Of a stretch of DNA of 29,549 nucleotides, positions 22,126 to 29,549 are shown piece after piece; the first letter of the stretch is position 1, and every line of letters begins with the position of its first letter. This DNA is from Bacillota bacterium (lineage in GTDB: Bacteria; Bacillota; Clostridia; Acetivibrionales; DTU013), in NCBI GenBank assembly GCA_023439545.1, contig JAEXNT010000073.1:1-29549 (forward strand), in the 5' to 3' direction. The notes beneath the pieces were generated by a model that saw nothing but the letters and a program-made list of their open reading frames with translations, had not been told where the DNA came from and made no database searches. The position numbers and the translations under genes are program-made.

Positions 22126-24150
22126 CTATATCCTGCCTTTCAGAACAATCTGCTTGCTGCTGAAGTAGGTGGCAAGGAAGTAGGAACCGTATACTGCGGC
22201 TATCATAACCGCAGTGATAATTATATTGCTCAGTGCGTCGATATTGCCGACGTCGGTTATGACGTCGTTTGCCACCTTTATTCCGACAATCGAGTGTATG
22301 CAGGCAAGCGCAAGCGGCAGCAGGAAGTAGATGGCGATCTGCTTCATAAGCGCCTTATTGATCAGGCGGTCGTCGGCGCCTATCTTCTGCAGTATATAGT
22401 AGCGCTTTCTGTTGTCAGACGCTTCGGAGAGCTGCTGGAGCGCAAGAACGGCGGCGCTTGTGATAAGGAAGATGATGCCGAGGTAGATGCCGACAAAGGA
22501 AATTATGGCTTTGGAGCCGGCAGCTTGATTTTTCACTATATCTGAAGTATCGACCTCCACTTTGCTGCCATCCTTTTGATTCTTGTACTTTTCCTGCATT
22601 GCGTATAGTTCGGACTCCAGTTCTTTACGCACACTTTTCCTGTCGCCTTTACAGTTGAAAGAGATATAGCTTCTATCGGCCTTGCAGCCGTCAACGGCAC
22701 TGTCCGGTACGACCAGAGCCAGCATGATACCGCTTGCTGCGCTGGTGACGATCCCGTTTGTCAGCAGGTCTTCATAGAGACTGTACTTGCAGCCTGAAAT
22801 TTCGATGGAGGATTCCTTTTCAAGGTAATGCCTCAGTGCCGTCATCAGCTCGGGCGTGTATTCGGCATAATCCGAATAGACTGCGGCCTGTCCTTCGCTA
22901 AGCGTGATGCCTTTAAGCCCCTGCAATTCCATCAGTCTGTTGTAATCAGAGAGTCTTATAAGGAGCATCGGCTGTTTAAAAAAGAACAGTCTCGCGTTGC
23001 CCGGTATTTCTTCGAGTACCTTCCCGAGGATCGCCTCCTTGGTCAGCTTTCCGGTTTTATCGCGGTACAGTGCATATGTTACGGTATCATCCGCATAATT
23101 GCCGATGTCGAAGCCGAACTTTGCCATTTCACCTGGTATATCCATTTTCCCTGCTGCGGTAAATGTGGCGTCGAAGGGGGCGCAGAACTTGTAGCTGCTG
23201 TTCAGAGCATTATTGGCGCCAAGCGCCGTCGACAGTATTCCGATTGTACAGAAAAGCATGAGGCATATGAAGGTCATTGAAATATGCGCCGTATTGATCC
23301 TTGAATTTATCTGGCGCAGTATGAACATGTTAAGGCCTTTGAAATAAAGCTTTCCGTTAAATTGCAGCAGCTTCAGGAAGAAACCTGAAAGCGAGGCGAA
23401 AAACAGGAAAGTACCGATGGCTCCCATAGCCATCTCTATTTTCAGCATCGTATTGAACTGCTGTATACCGTTTTTCAGCACCAATGCATAGGCAGCTCCT
23501 ATGAACGCTATGGAAAGCAGGAACAGTACCGCGGTCAGCAGAGGGCTCCTGATTTTCTGACGTTCGTTTTGCTTATCGGCATTAATCAGGTCTATCAGCT
23601 TGAACTTGGATATGGACAGGGTACTGAGGAACATGACGATAAGGAAAATGACCCCGAAATAGACGATCGTTTTTAAGAAAGCCATAGTTGAAAATACGAA
23701 CCTGTAACCGGACATATCCACATCGAACAGTTTAGCTGTTATGACGGACAGCCACTGTGACAGGAAAACGCCTGCCAGAAGGCCTGCCCCCAGCGAAAGG
23801 ACGCCTATGATGAAGGTTTCAGAGACCAGCATTCTGGCGACCTTTCCCTTCTTCATTCCGAGAGTCAGGTAAATGCCGATTTCCTTTTTCCTTCTGCGTA
23901 TAAGGAAATTATTTGCATAGACTATCAGAAAGCCCAGTATGAAGGACACAAAGATCGAAATATAGCCTATGATCATTGTAATTGTCTTCAGTATGTCCGC
24001 AGCCGAGGATGAGATTGACATCATTGCCTTTTGTGCCTCTATGGAGTTGAAAACATAAAAAATACACACGCTGAACGAGAGCGTTAAAAAGTACAGGGTA
24101 TAGTCCCTGAAGCTTTTCCTGACGTTTTTTACGGCAAGGTTATAGAACAT
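22126..24150 (-). CDS. BceB-type ABC transporter permease (FtsX fold)
   Basis: A 674-residue membrane protein, the permease of a peptide-antibiotic sensing and resistance transporter. About ten hydrophobic segments are visible: one near residue 18-36, a cluster to about 300, and three at about 545-670. Between segments 7 and 8 lies a soluble extracellular domain of about 200 residues (about 310-530), the mark of BceB-type permeases that bind the antibiotic-lipid complex. The start is placed at ATG 24150 (MFYNLAVKNVRKSFRDY), because the TTG at 24168 lies within the TTGGAGGTG ribosome site. It overlaps the ATPase gene by 11 bp, showing translational coupling. Confidence 0.93.
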   Translation of the reverse strand: MFYNLAVKNVRKSFRDYTLYFLTLSFSVCIFYVFNSIEAQKAMMSISSSAADILKTITMIIGYISIFVSFILGFLIVYANNFLIRRRKKEIGIYLTLGMKKGKVARMLVSETFIIGVLSLGAGLLAGVFLSQWLSVITAKLFDVDMSGYRFVFSTMAFLKTIVYFGVIFLIVMFLSTLSISKFKLIDLINADKQNERQKIRSPLLTAVLFLLSIAFIGAAYALVLKNGIQQFNTMLKIEMAMGAIGTFLFFASLSGFFLKLLQFNGKLYFKGLNMFILRQINSRINTAHISMTFICLMLFCTIGILSTALGANNALNSSYKFCAPFDATFTAAGKMDIPGEMAKFGFDIGNYADDTVTYALYRDKTGKLTKEAILGKVLEEIPGNARLFFFKQPMLLIRLSDYNRLMELQGLKGITLSEGQAAVYSDYAEYTPELMTALRHYLEKESSIEISGCKYSLYEDLLTNGIVTSAASGIMLALVVPDSAVDGCKADRSYISFNCKGDRKSVRKELESELYAMQEKYKNQKDGSKVEVDTSDIVKNQAAGSKAIISFVGIYLGIIFLITSAAVLALQQLSEASDNRKRYYILQKIGADDRLINKALMKQIAIYFLLPLALACIHSIVGIKVANDVITDVGNIDALSNIIITAVMIAAVYGSYFLATYFSSKQIVLKGRI

Positions 24151-24907
24151 TTCCCGCGTCACCTCCAAGCAGAGTGATCACATCGATGATCATCCCGAAA
24201 AATTCCTTCCTCGTGTATGAGCCTCGTATAAGCTCGTTGAACAGCCTGCCGTCCTTTATGAACAGTATCCTGCCGCAGTAACTTGCCGTGAATGCATCGT
24301 GGGTTACCATAAGGATAGTGGCATTCAGGTTTTTATGCAGATTCTCGAGGCTTTCAAGGAGCATCCTTGCCGATTTCGAATCAAGTGATCCCGTCGGTTC
24401 GTCCGCAAGTAACATGGCCGGGTTCGTTATTATGGCTCTGGCTGCCGCGGTCCTTTGCCTTTGACCGCCCGACATTTCGTACGGATACTTTTCCAGTACG
24501 TCGTTTATATCGAGCCGTCTTGCGACTTCTTCCACACGCGTTTTTGCCTGCTTGTGGGGCACACCCGAAATACTCAGCGGCAGTATTATATTTTCAAAAC
24601 CGTTCAACGTATCGAGCAGGTTGAAATCCTGAAATACGAACCCAAGCTCCTCACGCCTGAAACGAGCCAGTTCGTTGCTTTTCATTTCCGTGATATCGTT
24701 GTCCCTTACGAAAATATGCCCGCACGTAACCTTGTCGACTGTCGAAATGCAATTGAGCAGCGTTGTCTTGCCGCTGCCGGAAGCGCCCATGATGCCTGTG
24801 AATTCGCCCTCATTGACCGTAAAGCTGACATGGTCGATGGCTTTCGTAAGGTTTCCTTTGTTTCCGTAATATTTTTCCACATCCTGTACTCTTAAAATCT
24901 CTGCCAT
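24140..24907 (-). CDS. BceA-type ABC transporter ATPase
   Basis: A 255-residue ATPase driving the adjoining permease. Walker A GASGSGKTT (41-49), Q-loop FVFQDF, signature MSGGQRQR (S146-Q149; Met replaces the usual Leu), Walker B MLLADEP (D169, E170), D-loop SLDSKSA and switch His203 (VTHD). The family clears bacitracin- or lantibiotic-like peptides from their lipid targets and also signals to a partner kinase. GGAGG lies 7 bases upstream of the ATG. Confidence 0.95.
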   Translation of the reverse strand: MAEILRVQDVEKYYGNKGNLTKAIDHVSFTVNEGEFTGIMGASGSGKTTLLNCISTVDKVTCGHIFVRDNDITEMKSNELARFRREELGFVFQDFNLLDTLNGFENIILPLSISGVPHKQAKTRVEEVARRLDINDVLEKYPYEMSGGQRQRTAAARAIITNPAMLLADEPTGSLDSKSARMLLESLENLHKNLNATILMVTHDAFTASYCGRILFIKDGRLFNELIRGSYTRKEFFGMIIDVITLLGGDAGNVL

Positions 24908-24988
24908 TTTGAATCCTCCATAAACGATTTGCCGGGTTTGTCATCCGGCGCCGGCATGGTTTATCCCGGTCAACCATACTATCATTCT

Positions 24989-25038
24989 AGAATAGCCGGT
25001 GACCTCTGTGCCATGTATAAAGCTTACGGAAACCTTAC
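24989..25038 (-). promoter_or_regulatory. Candidate regulated promoter of the ABC operon
   Basis: Minus strand: direct repeat GTAAG at 25038-25034 and 25027-25023 (11-bp period), directly upstream of a weak -35 TACATG (25017-25012), 17-bp spacer and TATTCT (24994-24989). This fits activation by the OmpR-type regulator encoded next door. Confidence 0.5.
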
Positions 25039-25054
25039 ATTTTTGTTAGTTGAA

Positions 25055-26074
25055 TTATCTTATATCGAGCATTGAATTTTTTGGAAGGACTATATTGATG
25101 GTCGTGCCTTGTCCCTGTACCGATTCGGCGCTTATCCCGAGCCCGAGCTTAAGGCACAGCTTTTTGCAGATATAGAGCCCGATGCCGGTGGAACGTTCGT
25201 TCCTGCGGCCGTTTGTCCCGGTGAAGCCCTTGTCGAAGATCCTCGGCAGTTCGGCAGCCGGGATGCCTGCGCCGTTGTCCGCGACAGAAAGGATGACGCT
25301 GTTTTCGCCCTCTTTAGCGCTGATTCCTACGAAGGCCTCTGGTTTGTCGGAATATTTGACCGAATTGACAAGTATCTGGTTCAATATGAACTGCAGCCAC
25401 TTCTCGTCAGAATATATAGTGAGGTCAAGGTCTTCGGCGGTGACGCTTATCCTGTTCTGTATGAACTGTCTGGAATTCTTCTTCAGCACGTCATAGCACA
25501 CCTTTTGGAGACTGATCTCCTTTATGATATAATCCTTTTCAACGGTGCTGCTTCTGGAATAGAAAAGCACCTGCTCAACATAGGCCTCTATCCTGTCGAG
25601 TTCTTCCGACATGCTTTCAGTCGCTTCACTTTTATTATTCTGGGCTACCAGACGTGAAGACGAAATCGGGGTCTTCACCTCATGCACCCATAATTCTATG
25701 TATTCCCTGTATTCCTCCTGGAGCCGCTTGTACCTGTTTATCTCCTCGAGCATAGCCTTGTTCGAGCTCTTGATTATGTCATAGAGTATCAAACCTTCCC
25801 TGAAGGATGGGGGAATTATGACCTCGGCTATGAGATTTTTTTGGTCAAGCGAATCAAAAATACGCAGCAGTCCGTCGAAGAAGTCCTTTTTGACGACATA
25901 TTCGACAAGAAGCGGGACGCCGGTACCGATAGTATACAAAACGCAGATTATGAGCGACAATGAGGGACCGCCGATGGGGTTGAGCAGAATAAGCGCGGAG
26001 GCGGTTACCAGCATAACGCAGATATAGGCTGCTATATATAAAAACTTATCCTTTAAAAAGTCAAGGAGTTTCAA
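25055..26074 (-). CDS. BceS-type intramembrane-sensing histidine kinase
   Basis: A 339-residue kinase starting with TTG that overlaps the regulator stop codon by 3-4 bases. Two membrane segments (about 11-32 and 38-60) are joined by only a few residues, so there is no outside sensor: stimulus perception is expected through the ABC transporter. Phosphorylated His131 (ELWVHEVKTPIS), then N box (NQILVNSVKYS), G1 (DNGAGIP), F box and G2 (STGIGLYI). With the regulator and transporter it forms a complete Bce-like detection and resistance module. Confidence 0.95.
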   Translation of the reverse strand: MKLLDFLKDKFLYIAAYICVMLVTASALILLNPIGGPSLSLIICVLYTIGTGVPLLVEYVVKKDFFDGLLRIFDSLDQKNLIAEVIIPPSFREGLILYDIIKSSNKAMLEEINRYKRLQEEYREYIELWVHEVKTPISSSRLVAQNNKSEATESMSEELDRIEAYVEQVLFYSRSSTVEKDYIIKEISLQKVCYDVLKKNSRQFIQNRISVTAEDLDLTIYSDEKWLQFILNQILVNSVKYSDKPEAFVGISAKEGENSVILSVADNGAGIPAAELPRIFDKGFTGTNGRRNERSTGIGLYICKKLCLKLGLGISAESVQGQGTTINIVLPKNSMLDIR

Positions 26075-26739
26075 TCGACCATATACCCCCGTCCCCTCTT
26101 AGTTTCTATGACCTGCCCGAGACCTGCATCCTCGAGCTTGTTACGCAGCCTGTTTATATTAACGGTAAGGGTATTTTCATCGACGAACATGTCGCTGTTC
26201 CAGAGCTGTGTCATCAGCTCGTCGCGGCTTACGATGGCGCCCCTGTTTTCATAAAGGAGAGTAAGTATCTTCAGCTCGTTTTTTGTCAGCTCCAGTTCTC
26301 TGCCCTGGTATTCTATGGCGCTCCTCGACAGGTTTACCGTAAATCCTCCGCAGTCCAGCCTGTCTGTGACGACATCCCTCGAGGCGCGCTTCAGCACCGA
26401 TGAAATGTGCGCGAGCAGTATCTGTGTATTATAAGGCTTTGTTATGAAATCGTCGGCTCCGAAATTCATCGCCATAAGTTCATCAAGCTCGGTATCCCTG
26501 CTTGTTACCACGATTATGGGCAGATCCGATTTTTTCCTCAGTTCGCGGCAGATATAATAGCCGTCGACCGAGGGAAGGTTTATATCGAGCAATACCAGAT
26601 CGGGCTTTGCCGAGCGGATATCTTCAAATATATTATCGAACCTGTCGGGCGCTTCGCACTGATAGCCATTTTTTGAAAGAAAGACGGAAAGCTCTTCCCT
26701 TATTTTTTTATCATCTTCAACGATAACAATTTTTTTCAT
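26071..26739 (-). CDS. BceR-type response regulator (OmpR family)
   Basis: A 222-residue regulator. Receiver: acidic pair E8 D9 D10, phospho-acceptor D52 (LLDINLP), T79 and K101 (TKPY). The C-terminal winged helix includes ELTKNELKILTLLYENRGAIVSRDELMTQLW and the recognition part ENTLTVNINRLRNKLE, ending KRGRGYMVD. It is phosphorylated by the kinase encoded downstream and most likely activates the ABC operon promoter. The ribosome site is weak (GGGT 8 bases before the ATG). It is divergent from the AraC gene. Confidence 0.95.
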   Translation of the reverse strand: MKKIVIVEDDKKIREELSVFLSKNGYQCEAPDRFDNIFEDIRSAKPDLVLLDINLPSVDGYYICRELRKKSDLPIIVVTSRDTELDELMAMNFGADDFITKPYNTQILLAHISSVLKRASRDVVTDRLDCGGFTVNLSRSAIEYQGRELELTKNELKILTLLYENRGAIVSRDELMTQLWNSDMFVDENTLTVNINRLRNKLEDAGLGQVIETKRGRGYMVD

Positions 26740-26899
26740 GTAATTTTACCCGTTTGCCAATTATGTTCCAACACAATTATATATTTACCCAGGCAAAATT
26801 TACAGGTAAAATATATAAATCAAACATATTATTGCATGAAATGTGGAGAAGCGTTGCCGCTCCTGCTGCTAAAATCATAATTGAAAGGATGATGCTTGA

Positions 26900-27793
26900 G
26901 TGGACTGGCTGGAGAGAATGAACGGCGCGATGGACTATATCGAGGGACGCCTGGCGTCCGATATCGATTATGAAGCAGCGGCAAGGATCGCCTGTTGTTC
27001 GTCCTATCATTTCCAAAGGATGTTTTCTTTTATAACCGATGTCCCGCTTTCGGAGTATATCAGGCGCAGAAGATTGACTCTGGCTGCTTTTGAGCTGCAG
27101 GAAAACGGCGCCAGGGTTATAGACGTCGCGCTTAAATACGGTTACGATTCACCGAACTCGTTCACCCGGGCCTTCCAGAGCCTGCACGGAGTGACACCCT
27201 CGTCAGCGCGCGACAGAGGGGTTCAGCTGAAGGCTTACCCTCGCATGTCCTTTCATATTTCAATAAAAGGAGATGTCGAGATGAATTACAAAATCGAACA
27301 GAAAGCTGCATTCAAGGTATTTGGAGCCGAGACGATCATCGATATGACCGATGACCGTAATTTTGAAGAAATACCGAAGTTTTGGGGGAAATGCCATAAA
27401 AACGGCACTGTAGACAGGCTGGAAAGCTTTGAAATGCCCAGGTACGAAAGCGGGCTCTTCAAGGTGAATTCAGTCATGTGTTACCGCAAAACGGAAGGTA
27501 ACACCTTCCCTTATATGATCGGAATCGTTGATTTGTACAATAAACTGAATGCGCCGGAAGAACTGACCGTAGTGAACGTTCCGGCCTGCACCTGGGCTAT
27601 CTTCCGATCTGAGGAACATGGTTTCGACGATTTGTCGGAGAAGGTACAGGCGGTATGGAAGCGCATCTTCCCGGAATGGTTCCCGACCTCGGGCTACGAC
27701 CATGCAGGCACTGCGGAGCTTGAAATGACTTATGAAACGAAGGAGAAGGAACGCTTTTACACGGAAGTTTGGATACCGGTGGTGAAGAAATAG
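26900..27793 (+). CDS. AraC-family regulator with GyrI-like effector domain
   Basis: A 297-residue regulator starting with GTG, after AAGGA. Residues 1-105 hold the double helix-turn-helix (AARIACCSSYHFQRMFSFITDVPLSEYIRRRRL, and VIDVALKYGYDSPNSFTRAFQSLHGVTPSSAR). Residues about 130-297 are a GyrI-like/Rob-type effector-binding domain, which in relatives such as BmrR and Rob binds amphipathic drugs or bile-like compounds. It may regulate drug responses. It is divergent from the Bce-like operon with a 160-bp gap between them, so it could also act on that operon; this is only a suggestion. Confidence 0.93.
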   Translation: MDWLERMNGAMDYIEGRLASDIDYEAAARIACCSSYHFQRMFSFITDVPLSEYIRRRRLTLAAFELQENGARVIDVALKYGYDSPNSFTRAFQSLHGVTPSSARDRGVQLKAYPRMSFHISIKGDVEMNYKIEQKAAFKVFGAETIIDMTDDRNFEEIPKFWGKCHKNGTVDRLESFEMPRYESGLFKVNSVMCYRKTEGNTFPYMIGIVDLYNKLNAPEELTVVNVPACTWAIFRSEEHGFDDLSEKVQAVWKRIFPEWFPTSGYDHAGTAELEMTYETKEKERFYTEVWIPVVKK

Positions 27794-27871
27794 GGCAGGA
27801 GTTTGGAGGTGCCGAAAGTTACCCGTACCTCCGGACATATCGGCCGTTAAATGATTAGTAGTGGTTCACGG

Positions 27872-27900
27872 AACACCTCAGAAATGGGGTGTTTTCTTTT
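27872..27900 (+). terminator. Intrinsic terminator after the AraC gene
   Basis: AACACCTC (27872-27879) pairs with GGGGTGTT (27886-27893) with one G-U pair, then TTCTTTTGCTTTT. Confidence 0.85.
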
Positions 27901-28014
27901 GCTTTTTATTAAAGTCCTGCTTTTACCTTGGGCTTGTACTATAATAATTATTATACGACTAAGTAACGAACCATATGTCAGGTTATTAATATTGTAAAGA
28001 AAGGAATGAATGAA

Positions 28015-28593
28015 ATGAAGCGTAAATATTTTATATTAATGTTGGTTGCTTTTGCATTAGTAACTGCTTCAATATCATCTTATTTGCTAATTACAAAAAA
28101 TATTTCTGGCATACCAATATCAACAATCGATAATATTACTTTACCTGAGGGAGAAAAAGTACATTTATCAGCATCTTATAGCGATGGTTCAGAAACTATA
28201 TCTGAGATGATGGACAAAGCGCATCAGATTATATCCGGAAGTGTTTTAGAACAAAAACAATTTAGTGATTTTAGTGTACTATCAACAGTGAAAGTTAACG
28301 ATACGATTCGAGGTAAAAAGTTTGAAGAAATTGAAATATATCAGCTTGGACAAATAGGTGATGAAGAACTACTTTCTAAAGATAATGAATATATTTTGTT
28401 TTTAGGTTTGCAAGGGAAAGAGGACGAAAATAAATTTTATATTATTGGTGGAACTCAAGGCATTTTCCTTAAAAATGATAATTCAATACAGGCATATGAC
28501 ATAGTTATGAAAAATGACTTAGCTAAAAAATTTAAGGAAAATAAAGATAAAAATGAAGTTGAAATATTCAATAGTATTGTGAAAGGAAAGTAG
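28015..28593 (+). CDS. AT-rich membrane-anchored extracytoplasmic protein, unknown function
   Basis: A 192-residue protein from ATG 28015; the ATG at 28006 touches the AAAGGA site, so the second one is better spaced. Residues about 5-27 form an uncleaved-looking membrane anchor with a basic MKRK start. The outer part alternates beta strands and Lys/Glu-rich helices and carries a pattern (ISGSVLEQ... VKVNDTIRGKK... YQLG... YILFLGL) like a class of unnamed Firmicutes secreted proteins. Its codons are strikingly AT-rich (AAA, AAT, GAT, TTA), unlike all neighbours, suggesting horizontal acquisition. It is framed by terminators on both sides. Confidence 0.75.
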   Translation: MKRKYFILMLVAFALVTASISSYLLITKNISGIPISTIDNITLPEGEKVHLSASYSDGSETISEMMDKAHQIISGSVLEQKQFSDFSVLSTVKVNDTIRGKKFEEIEIYQLGQIGDEELLSKDNEYILFLGLQGKEDENKFYIIGGTQGIFLKNDNSIQAYDIVMKNDLAKKFKENKDKNEVEIFNSIVKGK

Positions 28594-28616
28594 TTTTTGA
28601 ATTTTAGTTTAATTAT

Positions 28617-28643
28617 AAAAACCCTTGATATCAAGGGTTTTTT
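28617..28643. terminator. Bidirectional intrinsic terminator
   Basis: Perfect palindromic stem around ACCCTTGATATCAAGGGT (28621-28638), with A run before and T run after, so it can work in both directions. Confidence 0.9.
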
Positions 28644-28733
28644 GTGTATCCGCGAACTATAAGTTTCGCCTTTAGGACTTGACTAATGGTATAACTGCAT
28701 GATTCAATTATTGTAGGCTTCTTGCCGGCTGGT

Positions 28734-28773
28734 TTGATTCTGATTATTGGTAAGCTATGATTAAATCATAGCT
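28734..28773 (+). promoter_or_regulatory. Promoter of the metallopeptidase gene with palindromic operator over the -10
   Basis: TTGATT (28734-28739), 16-bp spacer, TATGAT (28756-28761). The -10 lies within a perfect inverted repeat, AGCTATGATT (28753-28762) and AATCATAGCT (28764-28773), one base apart. The start codon follows 14 bp later without a clear ribosome-binding site. Confidence 0.6.
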
Positions 28774-28787
28774 AAAGTACTATGTAA

Positions 28788-29468
28788 ATGACTCAAAAAC
28801 TGCAGATCGAAGACATAACGATAAATATCGAATACAAGAAGATAAAAAACATACACCTGAGGGTGTGCCCGCCCGACGGGCAGGTACGCATCTCTGCGCC
28901 TGTGCGTATTGACCGCGCTTACCTGCGTGATTTCGCAGTATCGAGGCTGGAGTGGATCAGGAAACAGCAGGAACGCGTTAAAAGCATAAGGCCGCAGCCG
29001 CAGTATCTGAGCGGGGAGACCCATTATTTCCGCGGAAAGCCGTATGTTCTGGAACTGGTCGAACAGAACTCCAAGCCTTGCGTCAGTATTCTCGGGAATG
29101 TATTAAGATTATGCGTGCGGCCCGGCGCAACCCTCGAAAAACGACGTTCCGTGATGGAGGAGTGGTATCGTACCCGGCTGGCGGAAGCTTTGCCGGAAAT
29201 TGTCGGATACTGGGAGAGGATTATTGGCGTCAGAGCCTCCGAATATAAGATAAAGAGGATGAAAACAAAATGGGGCGCCTGCAACAGGAAGGCCCGCCGC
29301 ATCTGGATAAATCTCGAGCTTGCCAGGAAATCCCCCGAAGGTCTGACCTTTATCATTGTACATGAACTTGTTCACCTGCTTGAACGCGGGCATAATCATG
29401 TTTTTTACAGATACATGGATCAATTCCTTCCTCAATGGAAGCAGTACAAACAAGAGCTTAACAAATGA
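28788..29468 (+). CDS. YgjP-type (DUF45) metal-dependent hydrolase
   Basis: A 226-residue zinc metallopeptidase-like protein of the YgjP/DUF45 (SprT-related) family. The gluzincin-like motif is VHELVHLLERGHNHVFY: H192, E193 and H196, with a third ligand at H202 or H204. The conserved KMKTKWGACNRKARRIWINLELA precedes it. In E. coli the gene is weakly characterised; some bacteria encode it with type I restriction genes. No such genes appear in the remaining 80 bp. There is no good Shine-Dalgarno, so translation may be low or close to leaderless from the promoter at 28734. Confidence 0.92.
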   Translation: MTQKLQIEDITINIEYKKIKNIHLRVCPPDGQVRISAPVRIDRAYLRDFAVSRLEWIRKQQERVKSIRPQPQYLSGETHYFRGKPYVLELVEQNSKPCVSILGNVLRLCVRPGATLEKRRSVMEEWYRTRLAEALPEIVGYWERIIGVRASEYKIKRMKTKWGACNRKARRIWINLELARKSPEGLTFIIVHELVHLLERGHNHVFYRYMDQFLPQWKQYKQELNK

Positions 29469-29473
29469 ACTGC

Positions 29474-29490
29474 GTGTATTATGTATACAC
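29474..29490 (+). other. Small inverted repeat after the last gene
   Basis: GTGTAT (29474-29479) and ATACAC (29485-29490). No T run follows, so termination is doubtful. Nothing else was recognised to the end of the window. Confidence 0.3.
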
Positions 29491-29549
29491 AGTAGTGAAT
29501 GTTGCACAAAATAAGTTGTTAAAATTATGTCAAAGTTAACGAAAATTAT

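Noticed and set aside
24151..24168. TTG start for the ABC permease
   Set aside because: The TTG is part of the GGAGGTG ribosome-binding site; ATG at 24150 gives the usual family N-terminus.

Overview
This is a chromosomal segment from an anaerobic, probably spore-forming member of the Clostridia (Firmicutes). The evidence is the mix of families: a modular [FeFe] hydrogenase fused to a GltD-like flavoprotein, bacteriohemerythrins, DUF1846, DUF1657, TIGR04076, a BceRSAB-type peptide-sensing module, strong AGGAGG-like ribosome sites with TTG/GTG starts, and sigma-A-type promoters. I cannot name the genus. No rRNA, tRNA, CRISPR array, insertion sequence or prophage gene was seen.

Layout. 1-1027: end of an L,D-transpeptidase and a small lipoprotein (cell envelope). 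1121-6194: signalling block on the + strand: a Cache-HAMP chemotaxis receptor, then an apparent operon of a PAS-GGDEF-EAL protein and two bacteriohemerythrins. This suggests that oxygen or iron status and cyclic-di-GMP are handled together. 6229-10062: DUF1846 protein, a ferritin-like di-iron protein with a repeat tail, a D-2-hydroxyacid dehydrogenase and a DUF1657 protein, closed by a strong terminator. 10233-13667 (-): a five-part [FeFe] hydrogenase of the glutamate-synthase-linked (A2-like) type, with its own promoter and a structured leader. 13908-14606: a flavodoxin-family protein behind a long structured leader. 14793-17507: a sugar-acid cassette (IlvD/Edd dehydratase plus SMP-30 lactonase) ending in a good terminator. 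17593-18962: a TetR regulator with a perfect palindrome at its own promoter, co-transcribed with an MBL-fold hydrolase. 18957-20290 (-): a small zinc-ribbon protein with a consensus LexA box on its promoter, and an AIM24-family protein. 20291-20726: a gene-free stretch that folds back on itself as an imperfect inverted repeat of about 220 bp. 20727-22032: a tocopherol-cyclase-like protein convergent with a TIGR04076 protein. 22126-26739 (-): ABC permease, ABC ATPase, intramembrane-sensing kinase and OmpR-type regulator of the BceRSAB kind. 26900-27793: AraC regulator with a GyrI-like domain. 28015-28593: an AT-rich, probably acquired, membrane-anchored protein. 28788-29468: a YgjP-type metallopeptidase behind an operator-like palindrome.

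The points most worth following up are: the long inverted-repeat element at 20403-20620; the LexA-controlled zinc-ribbon gene; an 11-bp-period direct repeat upstream of the c-di-GMP/hemerythrin operon; the second hemerythrin, which lacks one iron-ligand histidine; and the dehydratase, which lacks the usual first cluster cysteine. I did not find a clearly new multi-gene defence or metabolic system.
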